In this document: piece by piece, positions 36,401 to 47,917 of the stretch
Position numbering within the stretch: position 1 is the first letter of the stretch
How the letters are laid out: every line of letters begins with the position of its first letter
From: Triplophysa rosa
Taxonomy: Eukaryota; Chordata; Actinopteri; Cypriniformes; Nemacheilidae
Reading direction: 5' to 3'
Length of the DNA: 64,000 nt
NCBI RefSeq assembly: GCF_024868665.1
Contig: NC_079890.1
Location: 2,895,880-2,959,879, forward strand
Notes under the pieces: generated by a model
Database searches by the model: none
What the model was told of the DNA's origin: nothing
Seen by the model: only the letters and a program-made list of their open reading frames with translations
Program-made: the position numbers and the translations under genes

Positions 36401-39400
36401 CCATGAAGATAAAAAATGTTTTTTACTTTATTTATAGTCCAACAAGTTACTATGTTAATGACATTTGTTGACCTTTTTGTGATTTTTGATGAATCCATAA
36501 AATTTGGCATTATTATGTTTGCTAAATCAGTTCTTCAATCATTTTCGATTAATCCACTAAATTATTTTTGATTAACGAGTTAAATAACATTTAATTGCCT
36601 GTAAAGTTTCTTCGATTATTCTTTTAAACGATTTTCAATCAGTTACATTATTTTTGATTAACCAGTTAAATAATTTCCATTCATTTGTTAAATTATTTTT
36701 GCTTAATCAGTTACATAACTTTCATTTAATCAGTTACATTTATTTTTGATTAATCAATTAAATTATTTTCAATGAATCCATTCAATAATATATCATTTAA
36801 CTGTCATTACGGTAGCTCTGGGCTGATGGGACTGTAGGTCTGAATCTTTTATAGACAGTTCCTAACTTTTTAGAGGCACAAGGGTAAGAAACGTAAATGA
36901 ACTTTGACTATATTTATGGGCCATTTATAGACTAACTACGATGTATAATTCCGCAGTAACAACATATATAAACGTTTTGTGGCCCAAACTTAACTTTGGA
37001 TAGACCTCTGCAAAGAATAACTGTTAAGAACTGTTAAACAGTTAAGATAACTGTTGAGTAGTTTTAATTTAATAAAATTAAAATACAATAACATATTCAT
37101 GAAATAAATTGCTATAACCAAACACAGACCAGAAGTTAACTTCGAGCCAGGTACGTATGTCCGATGAAACCATCTAAATGCTTAATATTTTACAATGTTC
37201 ATTTGTTACAGTCCTAAATTATAATCTTTTGCACAATTTATAACATTCTTCAAATGTGTTCTCTGCACACAGACACACATCTCACTTTTACAACATACTA
37301 CACCATTCCAAACACACTGTAGTCGATCTGAAAGTATAACTCTATACTTTTCGTCCCATGCCCTATGACAGTTTATTTCCCTGAGATGAATAATGATCTT
37401 TGTCATTGCTTCCCAGAAATAATGCCACTATAATATCAACATTTTTATTGTCTATGTTTTGTTTAGCAAATCTTCTTGGCAGCATTACTGGCCATATTTA
37501 ATGAAAATAAACAATGGAGCTTTCGTTCAATGGGACTCATTCATGAAACACGCGGAGAACGATTTTTCGAGAAAGTCGTTCTGGATGTTCGGATTCATGA
37601 AAATGTTCGTATTTTCAAAATGTTCGTTGGTAAGAACATTTTTTACGCCTGCTCCCTGTCACGTGTAAATGGTGCATAAAACATTCAAGCGTTCTGTATT
37701 CTTTTAGACAAACTGATGACACTGCATTTTGATGCACGGTGTATCATAATGATATTTCATGAGTTTCTTTACCCTTTCTTGTTTCATTTTTAACTATTTA
37801 ACTTTGGGTAAAACCCAGAGCTCGTCACTGTCCCTTTTAACACAGCCGTCCAATCACAGTGGAGGAGAGGCGGGACAAACACTACATTGACCAACCATCA
37901 TACTTGTACAACACAACAATGGAGACGTTAATATTAATGGTTACTGCATTTTTATATTCAGTAATATTCTTCAAAACAAGATACTAGTAACATGTAACTG
38001 TCGTGGATATTCCAAATCACAGCAACCAATGCGTCTATGGAAATACGCGCAGTGCCTCCAAAGCGTTCTCAAGCGCCACCAGCTGGTCATTTTCAGAAGA
38101 GCACCAGGTATTGTTTCAGCTGGCTAAAAACGCTTCGGTGGACACAGTTTAATTTATTCATTAATTGTCAGGCTGGCATATAGCCTGTTAGTCTCTTGTG
38201 CATTTATGCAATATAACGTAGCCAAGGATTCTACAGCACTCATAGATACGTCATTTTGCGTAGCGGGGATTATGCTAATTATGAATTAGCGTGCACGCGC
38301 GCCCTGTTTACGAGTGATTGGAGTTCACTACCATACACACATTTTACTATCAAATCTGATGTTTACGAAGAATTTGTGAATCCGGAGGAAAGCTTTCGGG
38401 AAGGTCCGTTTTACGCGCAAATTATTCGGAATTTACTCAAATATTTACGAATGTTTCATGAATGAGGCCCAATGCATTTACGCTTGTAGGTGCAATAATT
38501 ATATGGCTTAACCCTGCAGTCACTTATGTGCAGCTATGCATTCATTTGTAAATTTGTGTATTTTGGCACCAAAGCATTTTCTTGCTATGAATGTGAGTCA
38601 CCACCAGGTAAAGATGGATTATGTTCTGCGGTGGACTGTTTCATACACATGCACACACTTTCATGCGAGTTAAAAATAAAAAGCTGTGAACATGCTGAAG
38701 CCACTGCTAATCTAAATATGAATCATCTGTTTCTCAAGACCCATTATGGCTGAAACCTAAACAAATGAACTAAAGTTTTGTGTCAAATGATGTTTATGCA
38801 TTTAATCTGCTGTGAATCTATATTCATATATACATCTATATATTTTATATGTGAGTATTAATTAACATACGTTAGACCGAGAGAGGAGCAAGCATGTGAG
38901 ACTGAGTATGAAGGAGAAACACAGAGAAAGATAATCACACAGATCAAGACGACCCAACACCAAATCTTATTATTAAAAGGGGTGTGACATCCTTAGTGTT
39001 CCAAATATCTTTTACTGTGTTCATCAGAACAAATCAATGTATACACATTTGGAACAACTGGAAGTAAATGATGTTTAAATGTTATTTAAAAAATTAGATT
39101 TTTTTTTAGATTTTAGGGGCAGTTGTGGCCTAATGGTTAGAGAGTCGGACTCGTGACCAGAAGGTTGCCGGTTCGATTCCCAGGGCCGGCGGGTAACAAC
39201 CGAGGTGCCCTTGAGCAAGGCACCTTACCCCTACTTGCTCCCCGGGCGCTGCAGTGATAGCTGCCCACTGCTCCGGGGGTACGTGTGTTCACTACTCTCT
39301 GGATGGGTTAAATGCAGAGGTCACATTTTGTTGCCTTGTACCTTCGTACATGTGCAATGACAATAAATTGAATCTAAAATCTAAAAAAAAAAAAAAAATC

Positions 39401-41962
39401 TAAAAAAAAATTTCATTTTTGGTTGAAGTATCCCTTTAAAGGCGGGGTGTCCGATTTCTCTTAGCCGTTGTTGATGTTCAAATCACCAAAACAAACACAC
39501 CCCTTACCCCGCCTTTAATATATGCAACTACAAGCCATCCTCCTCTGAAAAACAACCCCGTAGGTTAGTTTGTGCTAGCAGTTTTTTTAACACCTATAGT
39601 TACATTTAAGTGCCCTCTAGTCACCCTAAAAAACCATCAAGTGTTATTTTGTGTGTGTGGTGATGACATGACCTTTATATGTTGTGGTTCGTTTATAGGT
39701 TATGTGTGAAATTGTGAACCAATGTTCAATTTGCAGATTTTGCTTTTAGATTCATGCATGTGGAAAGCGCTTTAAGCAACTTACAGTGCATTCAAGGTAT
39801 ACATTTTATGAGCATGCATGTTTCCTGTGATCGAAGCCATGACACATGCACTGTTATTCAATGAACAACTGCGATAAAGAAAACCCCAAATAGGTGAAAC
39901 ATCTTCAAAAGAGAATAATAAAATGGATTGTATTGAAAGGAAGTGACAAATGACATATTCTTCTTATGGGTTGGAGGATATGTTCTTAATTATACAACAG
40001 TTTTAGTGCTTAAATCTGATGAGAGATGTTTCAAGAATGATGACACAAAACCGCCATGGGACTACTGTTTTGTATCACTTCGCCCTAGCAACCATTAAAC
40101 AATACTACAACGGGTATCGATTCCTCAGTCACATGTCATATCAGACTAGGGTCGTGATCTCTCTTACCCATTTGTGCATTTCATGTTATTATTTTTCAAA
40201 TGCACTGACAGCCCTTGTTACCTTCTAAGTGCAACCTGCAAACAAGTGTGTTCACAAGTTCTAGTATACAAAAACTTGTCCGAAATCTCCTACAGAGAAT
40301 ACAAAACAGGAATGAGACCAAAGTATAAAGAGGAACCAATGAGCTATGTTTGAGATATGACAGGAATCAAGAAACTGTAACCACTATAGTTTGACCAAAG
40401 AGTTGATGTGACTTTCTTTCTACAGCAGAACACAAAAGAAGATATTTTGGTCACCAAAATGCACTGACCTATTGACATTTAAAAGATCTTCTTTTGTGTT
40501 CCACAGGAGAAAGAGTCCAACACAAACTAGCCAGAATAATAAACTGGGACGAGCTCTGAAACCTCGCTAACAGCTTCATTAAGAGGCGAACGCTGGGAGA
40601 TGTTCATAAAAACTCACTCTCTCTGCTGTCTGAAGTCTATAAACCACAGAGGCAGCCCCACAAACACCAAATTTGACTGTGACCACCACAGCTGCTCTTT
40701 GTCTTAATGTCATGTCAACCTGGCTGGGTTTTTTCCATGCTGTCATTATGTTTGGATAAACGTGGTGGCGAATTGGCCGTGTTGTACATAAAGGTTTTCC
40801 AAGACATGGATGGATTCCCGACACAAACAGTCCTCCAAAATCACATTTCATGTTAAGACTTCTTAACCTCTGATCAAGGCAAAGCACACTGAAAGGCACG
40901 TTGTCTTTATCTTACCGAAGTTAAATAAAGATTCTGTCTGTGTACACCACATATTAACTATGCCAGTTTCAGCTCGGCCATCTATTGCCACCGGTCTGCG
41001 TTACTTCCTCATTTCACCATTTCCTGAAACAACATCTTCACATAGTAAGAGGATCTGCAAGCAGAATTTATCTTTTTGGTTCGCTCATAGATGCATGCAC
41101 ATAAACAAGGCTTCTTTTCCCATACAGTTTTACCCATATAGGCCTACACATAGAGTTAAAAGAGACCAAAAAATCAAAAATACAACTATGTCATCATTTA
41201 TTCGCCCTCATTTCGTTTGAAACCTGTATATGACTCTTCATTCAGTGGAGCACGAAAGAAGGTATTTTGAGAAATGTGAGTCCATACAATGGAAGACAAT
41301 GGGGGTCGGTGTTGTTTGGTTATCAACGTTCTTCAAAATGTCTTGTTTTGTGTTCTGCAGAAGAAAGAAAGTCGTACAGGAATGGAATGACACGAGGGTG
41401 AATAAATGGTTTTGGGGTGAACTATCCCTTTAACAGACGTTTCACAAACGTTAAGAACAAGTTTCTACACTCCTGGGTGGATGGATGGATTGATAGATGG
41501 ATGGTAGACAGATAGACCCATCCATTCATCCATTAACTAAAAACATGTCACACAACAAGAGTTGTTGGATGCAGATGAAGGAAAGGGGTGTAATTCACTT
41601 CCTGGTGTCAATCAAAAGCTCCATCATCTCGATCAGTTGCGCTGATGTAAAGAAGTTCGTTTATTAACACGTTATAACCGACGTATTGCCTTCGCAACGA
41701 GTTCACTTCAGACGCTTGAAGTAAACAAGTGATGCTCAAAACCCAAACACTTGTTTGCTATCATGCAACTTGACTAAAAACAATGTCTAGGCCAACGAGT
41801 CATGAAGACTTTGCAACAACCCCGCATCACGCACGACATAAATGTAATATTGGGTAGTTTTAAACAACGTTCTTTGTTAAATGCATGACTCAGATGTTTC
41901 GCATATAAAATATCATTTACAAAGCAAAATAGAAAGCTTGATCAAATACTCACATCTTCCAT
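24450..41962 (-). CDS. plekho2: plekho2, pleckstrin homology domain family O member 2
   Basis: A PH-domain adaptor that binds phosphoinositides; PLEKHO proteins act in PI3K/AKT signalling, and PLEKHO2 supports macrophage survival. Coding exons in transcript order: 41954-41962 (just MED), 34963-35112, 32958-33080, 29659-29763, 26099-26197 and 24450-25991. They total 2028 nt, 675 aa, longer than human (about 490). The PH domain covers roughly residues 17-125 (AGKAGWLKKSSGKFLSSYKD to DEKEAWIKALSEGINKAKNK). The conserved RRPPTRIHMKE follows. The last exon is disordered, acidic and proline-rich, with three repeats of the PPxPPSK motif (about residues 227, 263 and 305). A C-terminal helix (SPEILLNAAMEKLKKADQFL) matches the family coiled coil. 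The tiny first exon fits human MEEEGVKE. The stop codon sits inside a strong donor-like site, so an alternative C-terminus is possible. Confidence 0.93.
26348..26476 (-). mobile_element. tRNA-derived SINE head, minus strand
   Basis: Read on the minus strand it starts gtgccgatagccctgtggtt (A-box-like) and about 50 bp on has gagttcgattcc (B box). A C-rich stretch and acactttcttgtc follow. This is a Pol III promoter architecture with a tRNA-like 5' region. It lies in a plekho2 intron. It differs from the SINEs at 39116 and 47666. Confidence 0.7.
26815..27053. mobile_element. Possible MITE (TIR gcgattcacattt)
   Basis: The sequences ggggcgattcacatttca at the left and aaatgtgaatcgcctct at the right are inverted copies. 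The G+C-rich inside (gcgcgcaagttc, cgtcggcgccgc) differs from the AT-rich surroundings. I could not settle a target duplication. Confidence 0.55.
27263..27618. mobile_element. Possible MITE (TIR acggtgaatttccact)
   Basis: The left end acggtgaatttccact and the right end agtggaaattcaccgt are exact reverse complements. They are followed inwards by looser pairing of gcgg/ccgc-rich arms. aacagta occurs just outside both ends but at unequal offsets. It lies in a plekho2 intron and is non-coding. Confidence 0.6.
27718..27862. mobile_element. MITE family A, left half only
   Basis: It matches the left half of the 3790-4180 copy from taattctgtcatcattt through agaaagatatttggaagaat to gactcccatagtagga, then stops. 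The right half is absent, which suggests a truncated insertion or deletion. Confidence 0.7.
28190..28740. repeat. Imperfect tandem array, units about 210-290 bp
   Basis: An anchor of the form ccaatcaga...tattcaa...acc.tggtataaa appears at about 28190, 28483 and 28693. Each is followed by tcctttaatgc, tatctgtgg/tagctgtgg, gcttatacc and atttgccaagtt blocks. The units have diverged. The array lies in the plekho2 intron upstream of exon 5. Confidence 0.65.
28826..29343. mobile_element. MITE, family C, opposite orientation
   Basis: The left part (aatgttgtttatatgtct, actgcagtttaccaaaga) is the reverse complement of the right part of 13972-14477. The right terminus reads agtgggactttaaag. Homology in the middle is patchy. 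Non-coding. Confidence 0.6.
30191..30671. mobile_element. hAT-like element, family B
   Basis: It runs from cagtgttgggtgtaactagt to cttacccaacactg. The target duplication is cttgggtt (30183-30190) and cttgggat (30672-30679), one mismatch. Closely similar in sequence and length to the copy at 17400. It lies in the plekho2 intron between the exons at 32958 and 29659. Confidence 0.85.
33911..34372. mobile_element. hAT-like element, TIR tagggatgtaacgattca
   Basis: The termini tagggatgtaacgattca and tgaatcgttacatcccta are exact inverted copies. A perfect 8-bp duplication, acgttttc, flanks them (33903-33910 and 34373-34380). The inside has several tcacgatt repeats near the left end and is non-coding. 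It lies in the plekho2 intron between exons 2 and 3. Confidence 0.9.
36505..36790. repeat. Degenerate minisatellite, roughly 22-30-bp units
   Basis: Imperfect repeats of a tta-atttttgattaatcagtta type motif run through this interval. Units such as tttttgattaaccagttaaa and tttttgattaatcaattaaa recur with substitutions and variable spacing. Very AT-rich. It lies in plekho2 intron 1. Confidence 0.75.
37532..38470. mobile_element. Probable DNA element, TIR ggg.ctcattcatgaaaca
   Basis: The left end gggactcattcatgaaaca and the right end tgtttcatgaatgaggccc are inverted copies with one mismatch. Motifs such as gttcgta/tacgaa recur just inside both ends. The approximately 940-bp interior shows no transposase frame. 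The flanking aat/aat could be a 3-bp duplication, but that is too short to prove it. Confidence 0.6.
38995..39440. mobile_element. MITE family A split by a SINE
   Basis: The left remnant (gttccaaatatcttttactg to ggaagtaaatgatg) and the right remnant (tttcatttttggttgaagta to tccctttaaa) belong to family A. The SINE at 39116 and its A-rich tails separate them. Confidence 0.7.
39116..39385 (+). mobile_element. V-SINE-type tRNA-derived SINE
   Basis: It begins ggggcagttgtggcctaatgg (A box within tggcctaatgg), and the B box is ggttcgattcc. A conserved central region follows: cccttgagcaaggcacc, then agctgcccactgctccg. The tail ends caatgacaataaattgaatct followed by A-rich repeats. Head plus central domain is the vertebrate V-SINE layout. 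The copy is nearly complete. Confidence 0.88.
40410..40515. mobile_element. MITE family A core fragment
   Basis: gactttctttctacagcaga, aacacaaaagaagatatttt and the inverse aagatcttcttttgtgttcc form a short fold-back typical of the family A centre. Both termini are missing. It is the only recognisable feature between 39440 and 41155. Confidence 0.55.
41156..41433. mobile_element. MITE family A
   Basis: It runs from ttaaaagagaccaaaaaatc to ggggtgaactatccctttaa. Internal gaaagaaggtattttgagaa is matched by an inverted ttcttcaaaatgtctt. A short ggat/gata tetranucleotide run lies just right, near 41475-41530. It lies in plekho2 intron 1. Confidence 0.75.
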
Positions 41963-42260
41963 TATATATATTCTTTATATACAAAAATCCCGTTATGCGC
42001 AACAGAAGCCGCTCGACGCCGGAGTTTATCTCGGGTTAAAAGTGACGAATTCTCCTGTTCTCGACTTTCTCACATCCAACATGACGCTGAAAAACAAGGA
42101 ACTCGGAGTCTGAAATGTAACGGTACTCGCTTTTTCCTCTTTCCACTTCAGCAGTGTAACAAGTCTCATGCTTGAAAAAAGTTTGGTTTCCGGTAAGTCC
42201 CCCGAAAAACCTCTGAGCGCTGTGAGGCCAGGGCTGTGTCTCACATCCTAGTGAGTTGCC
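41963..42260 (-). promoter_or_regulatory. plekho2 5' UTR / promoter region
   Basis: This is the sequence immediately upstream of the plekho2 ATG (41962, minus). It is AT-rich next to the ATG and then more GC-rich and CpG-containing from about 42000 to 42250. I see no clear TATA box. Inferred from position only. Confidence 0.4.
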
Positions 42261-44383
42261 TACTTAGTCAACTTCCCGCTTCATCGAAACGAGTCAGATG
42301 CTCGTGCGTAAGTTTGCCTATTCCAGATCTCGCATTTCTCGCAAAAAAGTCATACAAGTCGAGTTCTGGAGGTGCCGAAAATGATTTCGATGACAAAAAT
42401 GTTGTCTAGAGGCAGGCACCCCGTTACGTTTCCAGACACACAGTCTTGTTTAATACGCAAAGAAATGTCAGTGCATGCACTACTGAGTTTGGGCTCAAAC
42501 TTTGACGAATGCAGTATATAAAATGAATAGTTTATTGTTCGTATTTGCATTTGTTTAAGGCCACTTCAGGTACTGTAGTTTGTAGTCTTGTCAAATTAGG
42601 GAAACGTAGAATTGATTGGTAGATATTATTAGAACCTCTTTGATGCAAATTTCACGTAAGCACATGTATGTATATTATATACACAATATAAGCTTTAATA
42701 TAGAGGTAACCTATTGTGAATGAACCTTTATGATTGGATTTAAAACTTTTAAGAGTTTTGAAAATAAAAATAACAAATAAAGGACAGAACAAAAGCATTC
42801 ATTTCAATTTCAATGTGATTGCGTAACTACGGCGTTTGCAAAAAAGTTGCATTTCCTGGGGGCGTGGCGCGCATCATGCGTCATCATTCTGCAGGGAGGA
42901 TGCAACCAGCTTCCTAATAAATGATACACAACAAACACAGAATGACAGATCAATGACTTCTTGCCCAGTGCACAAACTCCATTTGTGTTAGATTACACTT
43001 AATTCATCCCTTTATGGCGGCGCTACTGAATGTTTTAGAGAAAGCTAAAGTTTCTAACTTCATAGAAAAATAAAGAATGGTATTTGGAGACAAAACATTG
43101 TACTGTACATTTAAATATAATCATTGGTTGAATTCAATTTAATGGAGGGCAGGATTTCCATCCAATACATATGTGTAGCTCCCACTCATAAAAACTCATT
43201 CTCAATTCAATGAAATTTAATTAAGTTGGTCCAACTCAATTTGAATAAATACGGTTTAGATGAAACCTATAGAATCATACAATGAAATGTATTTTTGTCA
43301 AATAGAGTTCCGTTGAAATGTATATGTTTATGTGTGATCTTGTCAAACTCAAAATAAAACACTGGAAATGGGGAAACAATTATTGTGTGTCTTGTGTTGT
43401 TCCACTATAGAGACAATTATTTAAACAAACTAGCTGTGACCGTATATACAAGTACACATTTTAACAGTTTTTCAAACAGTTTTAATGTTTCTTATCAAAA
43501 CCATATTGCAAAACCATTCACAAGAATTCTATACTTTTTATACATTTCTGCTGTGTTTTTGGAGATATGAAACCAATTTACTTGCTTGGTCTATAAACAC
43601 CATGCACTGTGCTGTGTTTTTCTTATTTTCTCCTGTAAAGCTGCTTTGGAACAATGCACATTGTGAAAAGCGCTATATAAATAAAATTGAATTGAATTTA
43701 CTACAACATTTCTCAAGTGTGTAAAATAGCATATTTTTTGTAGAAAACACAAAATTAAACCACTTTAATGATATTTAAATTAAATAGAATTTGGTTCTGG
43801 ATATTCATTTAGGTGTTAGGGGCAGAATTTAATATCAGTCAGATTTTAATGTAACTCAGCATCATTACCCATTGAGCCACTGTCACATGAATGTTTGACA
43901 CTCTGCTAAGTGATAAATAATGTTTAAGAAAATCCTTGTTAGGTTTGGGAGCCATCTAGTGATCGTTTTATATATTGTAAATGCAGTCAGCATTATTTAT
44001 CTTTGTAATATGATGAGATATTTTACATGGCTGCAAGTGGACTGATCAGAATGACTACGAATGTTTTTTAAAGTACAGTATTTCTTTTGTTGAATTTGTC
44101 GTAAAACAGTACATACAATGAAAAGTACAGTACAATACATACAATGACACATTCATTTTTTACGGTAATAAATATTGTTACATCTATACATCAGATTTAT
44201 TTATTTTCATTTGGCAGATATGTTATTTATTGGTTGAGATTGTTATATTATGATCACAGACATCAGATTCATCCGCGCAGAGCAGCAGTGCCGAAACACA
44301 ACCCAGAGCTAAAGAAAATAACTCCGCTTGTAACTGGCACTTTTAATTGACAAACAAACAGAAACCAGTTACTGCTTTATTAG
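42261..44383. other. Intergenic, low-feature stretch
   Basis: No coding exon is supported. The one recognisable item is a retroposon-type 3' tail at about 43638-43698: aaagctgctttggaacaatg, then agcgctatataaataaaatt and a gaatt repeat. The rest is unique-looking AT-rich DNA between plekho2 and the repeat block at 44384. Confidence 0.45.
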
Positions 44384-46290
44384 GGGTCAAGCCACGAAGT
44401 GTTCTTATTGTTCTGCTTCTTCTTCTGCCATTGAAGTCTATAGAAGCCCATAGGACCGTACTTGGGAAAGTTGTGAAATTTGGCACACACAGAGTACAGT
44501 CTGACTTGTATCTATGGCAAATATGGAGTCTCCAACCCAAACTCCATAGCGCCACCAACAGTCCAAACTTCCACATACAAACTTCATTGACCACGTTTAC
44601 ATGGACAACAATAATCCGATATTAACACGATTAAGACAATACTCTGATTAAGAATGGACCACGTAAACAGAGCTTTTTGATTAGCTTAACCCGTCTACAC
44701 TCATTATCGAAGTGCGGTATAGACATGTACACAACTTAATGGCACCATTACCGGCGCGTAGGAACTTTCGCGGCACTTTGCGACAGGTTACACACACGCA
44801 CGGCAGTGGACAGCCGTTTCGTTTTACGGCAAACAACATGGCTTCAAGCAAGAAAGCACATTTTTGGTCCGAACGGGAAACAAGAAAGATGCCAACAGTT
44901 CAAGAAAATAAATGAAACACCAAAAACTGTATGTGGTACCATGGCGAAGACGAACTGTTTGTTGATACATGAAATTATGTGGGAACGTCGAACGGCGTTC
45001 AATGGCCAGGCATTTTTAGCCCTTCCCTCCAGGCCCGAACAATCATACAAACCAATCAAAAAGGGAAAGGCAAAAAAAGGCCTACATTTTTTCCCCAATT
45101 TCAGAAGCCGTTTCACTCGGATATACGTAACGATACGGAAGTTAATCTCAACTTCCGTTTCATGGTGACTTTAAAATACGAAATGTAAATTAATATATAG
45201 AGTTTTAAAATGTCCTGTTGTGCCACGTACCACCAGGGGTCTCTTCAAGTACCACTAGTGGTACGTGTACCACAGTTTGAGAACCACTTACCTAGACGGT
45301 TTCATCTAGAGACACTGCAGACAAAAAGTTATTAGAATATTTTTGATAGGCCAATTCGTTCTCATATAGCACAACTACGAATGTGACGACGAGCACGCCA
45401 AAATGGATGTAATGCTGTATCTTCGACAAACTTTTTGTGTATCGACACAAAACTTGGTACATGTCTTCGCAGTCATGACCTGAGGTAACATACACAGTTA
45501 CACAGCGCCACCTACTGGTCCAGAGATAAAAAAGGCAATTTTTGCTTATGAATTTTGAAAACTTTGGTGTAATATAATAAAAAAAGGGTCTTGTTTGATT
45601 CCTTGAGGCATGACGAGTCGAACCATACCCAGTGTTCCTTATTCGTCCATTGTGGGCGTCGCCCATTTTGAAATTTGCTATACAATGCTGTATATGACAC
45701 GTGTTATGGTTCATCAAGGTCAAGTTCTGAGAGGACTTGTAAAGTTATAGGCCTTATGACATATGAGGAAATCAACATAATGTTATTCGATTCACATTAG
45801 TATATTTGTTGGCTAAAGCCGAGTTCATTTATATTAAAGTTGTCATATTCCACCATACGTCCTGTCCGCCATATTGAACTTTTTCGAACTCCTTCAAAAG
45901 CTGCCTGGTTTGCACTGAATTTATCTTCTGGACATCCCTAAATAAAAGTTATTAAAAGCTTTTTGATTGGTCAAATGACTTTTGTATACAGCGTCAATGA
46001 ATTCTAAGGCGTGTGCGTCAAAGGGTCATGTGGCTTGTGCATCTTCGCGACACTTGTGTATTGACACGAAGCTTGTATGTATCATCACTGGCACATCTTG
46101 TCTGCCTCATAAAAATTTGGTGACAGCACCACCTAGTGGTCAAATGTTATAAGCTATTTTATTGTGTTCTAATTGCATTTCCCTGTTTTTAAACTTGGTT
46201 TTCAAAATCTAAACATCTGACATGTCCAAAATATTTCCCTTTGGGCAATTGTTGGGCTTGACCCTGTAATTGCTGCTTGCAGCTATATTT
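44384..46290. mobile_element. Large composite repeat with short TIR ggggtcaagc
   Basis: The outer ends ggggtcaagc (about 44383) and gcttgaccct (about 46255), followed by gtaattgctgcttgcagcta, enclose about 1.9 kb. Recurrent phrases such as agcgccaccaaca, gcgccacctactggtc and cagcaccacctagtggtc, plus tttggcacaca, mark this as a common fish interspersed repeat. A second repeat appears inserted from about 44590 (ccacgtttacatggac), and a hAT-type end is at about 45290 (gtttgagaaccact). No intact ORF. Confidence 0.5.
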
Positions 46291-46733
46291 TATCTTGTAA
46301 CTTACTTGGGTTGAGCGGTGACAAGTGATGGAAAACGGGCGAGATTCATTCAATAAAAACTTATTTTCATAGAAGAGCGTCATCGAAGAGAAGCCCGTCA
46401 TTACCTCTTCGAGCATGATCGTTACGTCATGGTGCATGGTGACAGCAGTTCAGTTGCGAAGACGCTTCGGTGAAAACCAGAGACAGAAACTCTTTTCAAC
46501 ACACTCATCACGAAGCTGAAGTTAAATAGTTGTAAATTAAATAGTAATACTCTTCAGCGTTTATTGTTTTATCAGCATTTAAAGTCTCTCAGGGGTCGTT
46601 TAAACTCAGTTTGTTGGTGTTTAAACATCTGAGACGGCTGACAAGACGTCTGCCTATATTTGACTTGTAATATATAGTATATCAGCTGTAGTTCTGTCAC
46701 GATTATTGAATAACTATCCGATCACTGTAATTT

Positions 46734-47560
46734 GATGTAGGGATCGACCGATGTATCGTTTTACCGATATTTTCCCCGATATTTAAGCATTTTTCTATAA
46801 TCGGTGTAACAAAGCTCAATAAAACGGAAGGAAGGAGGCGGGAACCGGCAAACATTGAAACACTTTAATAAAATAACCAAACAATAACACGGAAGTAAAA
46901 GGCCGGCCGCCACCTCACGGTCGACTGCCGGCCACACAAACATAAATAAAACTTATCACATGATCCGGCCCTCTCTCGTCGGCAGGGCTGCAGCTGCAGC
47001 CCAGGGCCCCGAACACTAGGGGGCCCCCGAGACAATTCTCTTCCGAGTTTGAAAACACACTTTGATCGAGGCAATTATGCGTAGGTTACGTAGAGAGAGC
47101 ATCGTTGTCACACACCTAAATCAAGAGTCAAAACAGACACGCAGTACTTAAAGGACATCGTCGTCACCTCAACATGTCGAATGAAAATGTAAGAAATTAT
47201 GACAGCATACGTAGAAACCTGCCGCTACTGGGGCTTTTTAACCTGTTTAAAAGGCATGCCCAACGAAGAGATGCACGCGGTCTGTCAGAGTCTCGTTAAA
47301 AAATATTGCGAAGATCTACAGGAACATTTCGATGATGAACTTGTTCAGTTTATTGCATTTTGCAGCTCCGTGACCAATGACCTCTCGCATAGAAATGTAA
47401 AGCTTATCCTCAAAGAAAAGCAGCTCCTCCAGAGTCCACCGCAAAATAGAGTTTGCCATCTTATTAAGTGTCGATAGGTTTTCGGTGCCACTTAGCTCAA
47501 GGCATTTTACAGCTACCACATGACACACCTTTTCTACACCCCAAATATCTGCATTCTGAA
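46734..47560 (+). pseudogene. Possible decayed hAT-family DNA, including transposase-like frame
   Basis: tagggatcgaccgatgtatc (46738) is a hAT-type end. At about 46980-47030 the ggctgcagctgcagcccagg, then gggggcccccgag stretch is familiar from fish hAT copies. The frame 47199-47477 (CRYWGFLTCLKGMPNEEMHA, LVKKYCEDLQEHFDDELVQF) resembles the region before the dimerisation domain of ZMYM1-like hAT transposases. It ends in a stop without the hATC motif. The family call is weak. Confidence 0.35.
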
Positions 47561-47576
47561 TATGCGTTTAGTTTAC

Positions 47577-47660
47577 TCCGGGTGTACGTGTGTTCACTAC
47601 TCTCTGGATGGTCACATTTCGGGTATGGGTCACCATATCTGACTAATAGGTCACTTTCAC
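47577..47660 (+). repeat. Truncated duplicate of the neighbouring SINE
   Basis: It matches the last third of the SINE at 47666 (gggtgtacgtgtgttcacta to aataggtcactttcacttt). About 15 bases (gttaaatgcattca) are missing after ctctggatgg. It directly precedes the full copy, so the two form a head-to-tail partial tandem. Confidence 0.8.
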
Positions 47661-47665
47661 TTTGA

Positions 47666-47917
47666 GGGGCAGTCGTGGCCTAATGGTTAGAGAGTCGGAC
47701 TCGTGACCAGAAGGTTCGATTCCCAGGGCCGGCGGGTAATGACTGAGGTGCCCTTGAGCAAGGCCCTACTTGCTCCCTGGGCGCTGCAGTGATAGCTGCC
47801 CACTGCTCCGGGTGTACGTGTGTTCACTACTCTCTGGATGGGTTAAATGCATTCATCACATTTCGGGTATGGGTCACCATATCTGACTAATAGGTCACTT
47901 TCACTTCACTTCACTTC
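47666..47917 (+). mobile_element. V-SINE-type tRNA-derived SINE
   Basis: Same family as 39116. The head is ggggcagtcgtggcctaatg and the B-box region is ggttcgattcc, with a small deletion before the B box. The central domain is gcccttgagcaaggcc, then gctgcccactgctccgg. The end is cactttcacttcacttcact. Next to it, 47918-47960 (cttcaaaatatcttcttttg) is a family A MITE fragment, so this SINE, like the one at 39116, sits in or beside that MITE. Confidence 0.87.

Noticed and set aside
39116..39190. tRNA-like A and B boxes suggesting a tRNA gene.
   Set aside because: No full cloverleaf or discriminator end; the sequence continues into a SINE central domain and tail.
44806..45168. Open frames of 90-143 codons on both strands between 44.3 and 45.8 kb.
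   Set aside because: They overlap a fish interspersed repeat, lack recognisable domains and read on both strands equally. Chance frames.
46395..46437. Minus-strand ATG with good context (MHHDVTIMLEE) followed by gag|gtaatga, like a small first exon.
   Set aside because: No downstream exon with a matching phase is visible, the region to the left is repeats, and I recognise no such protein start. Left uncalled.
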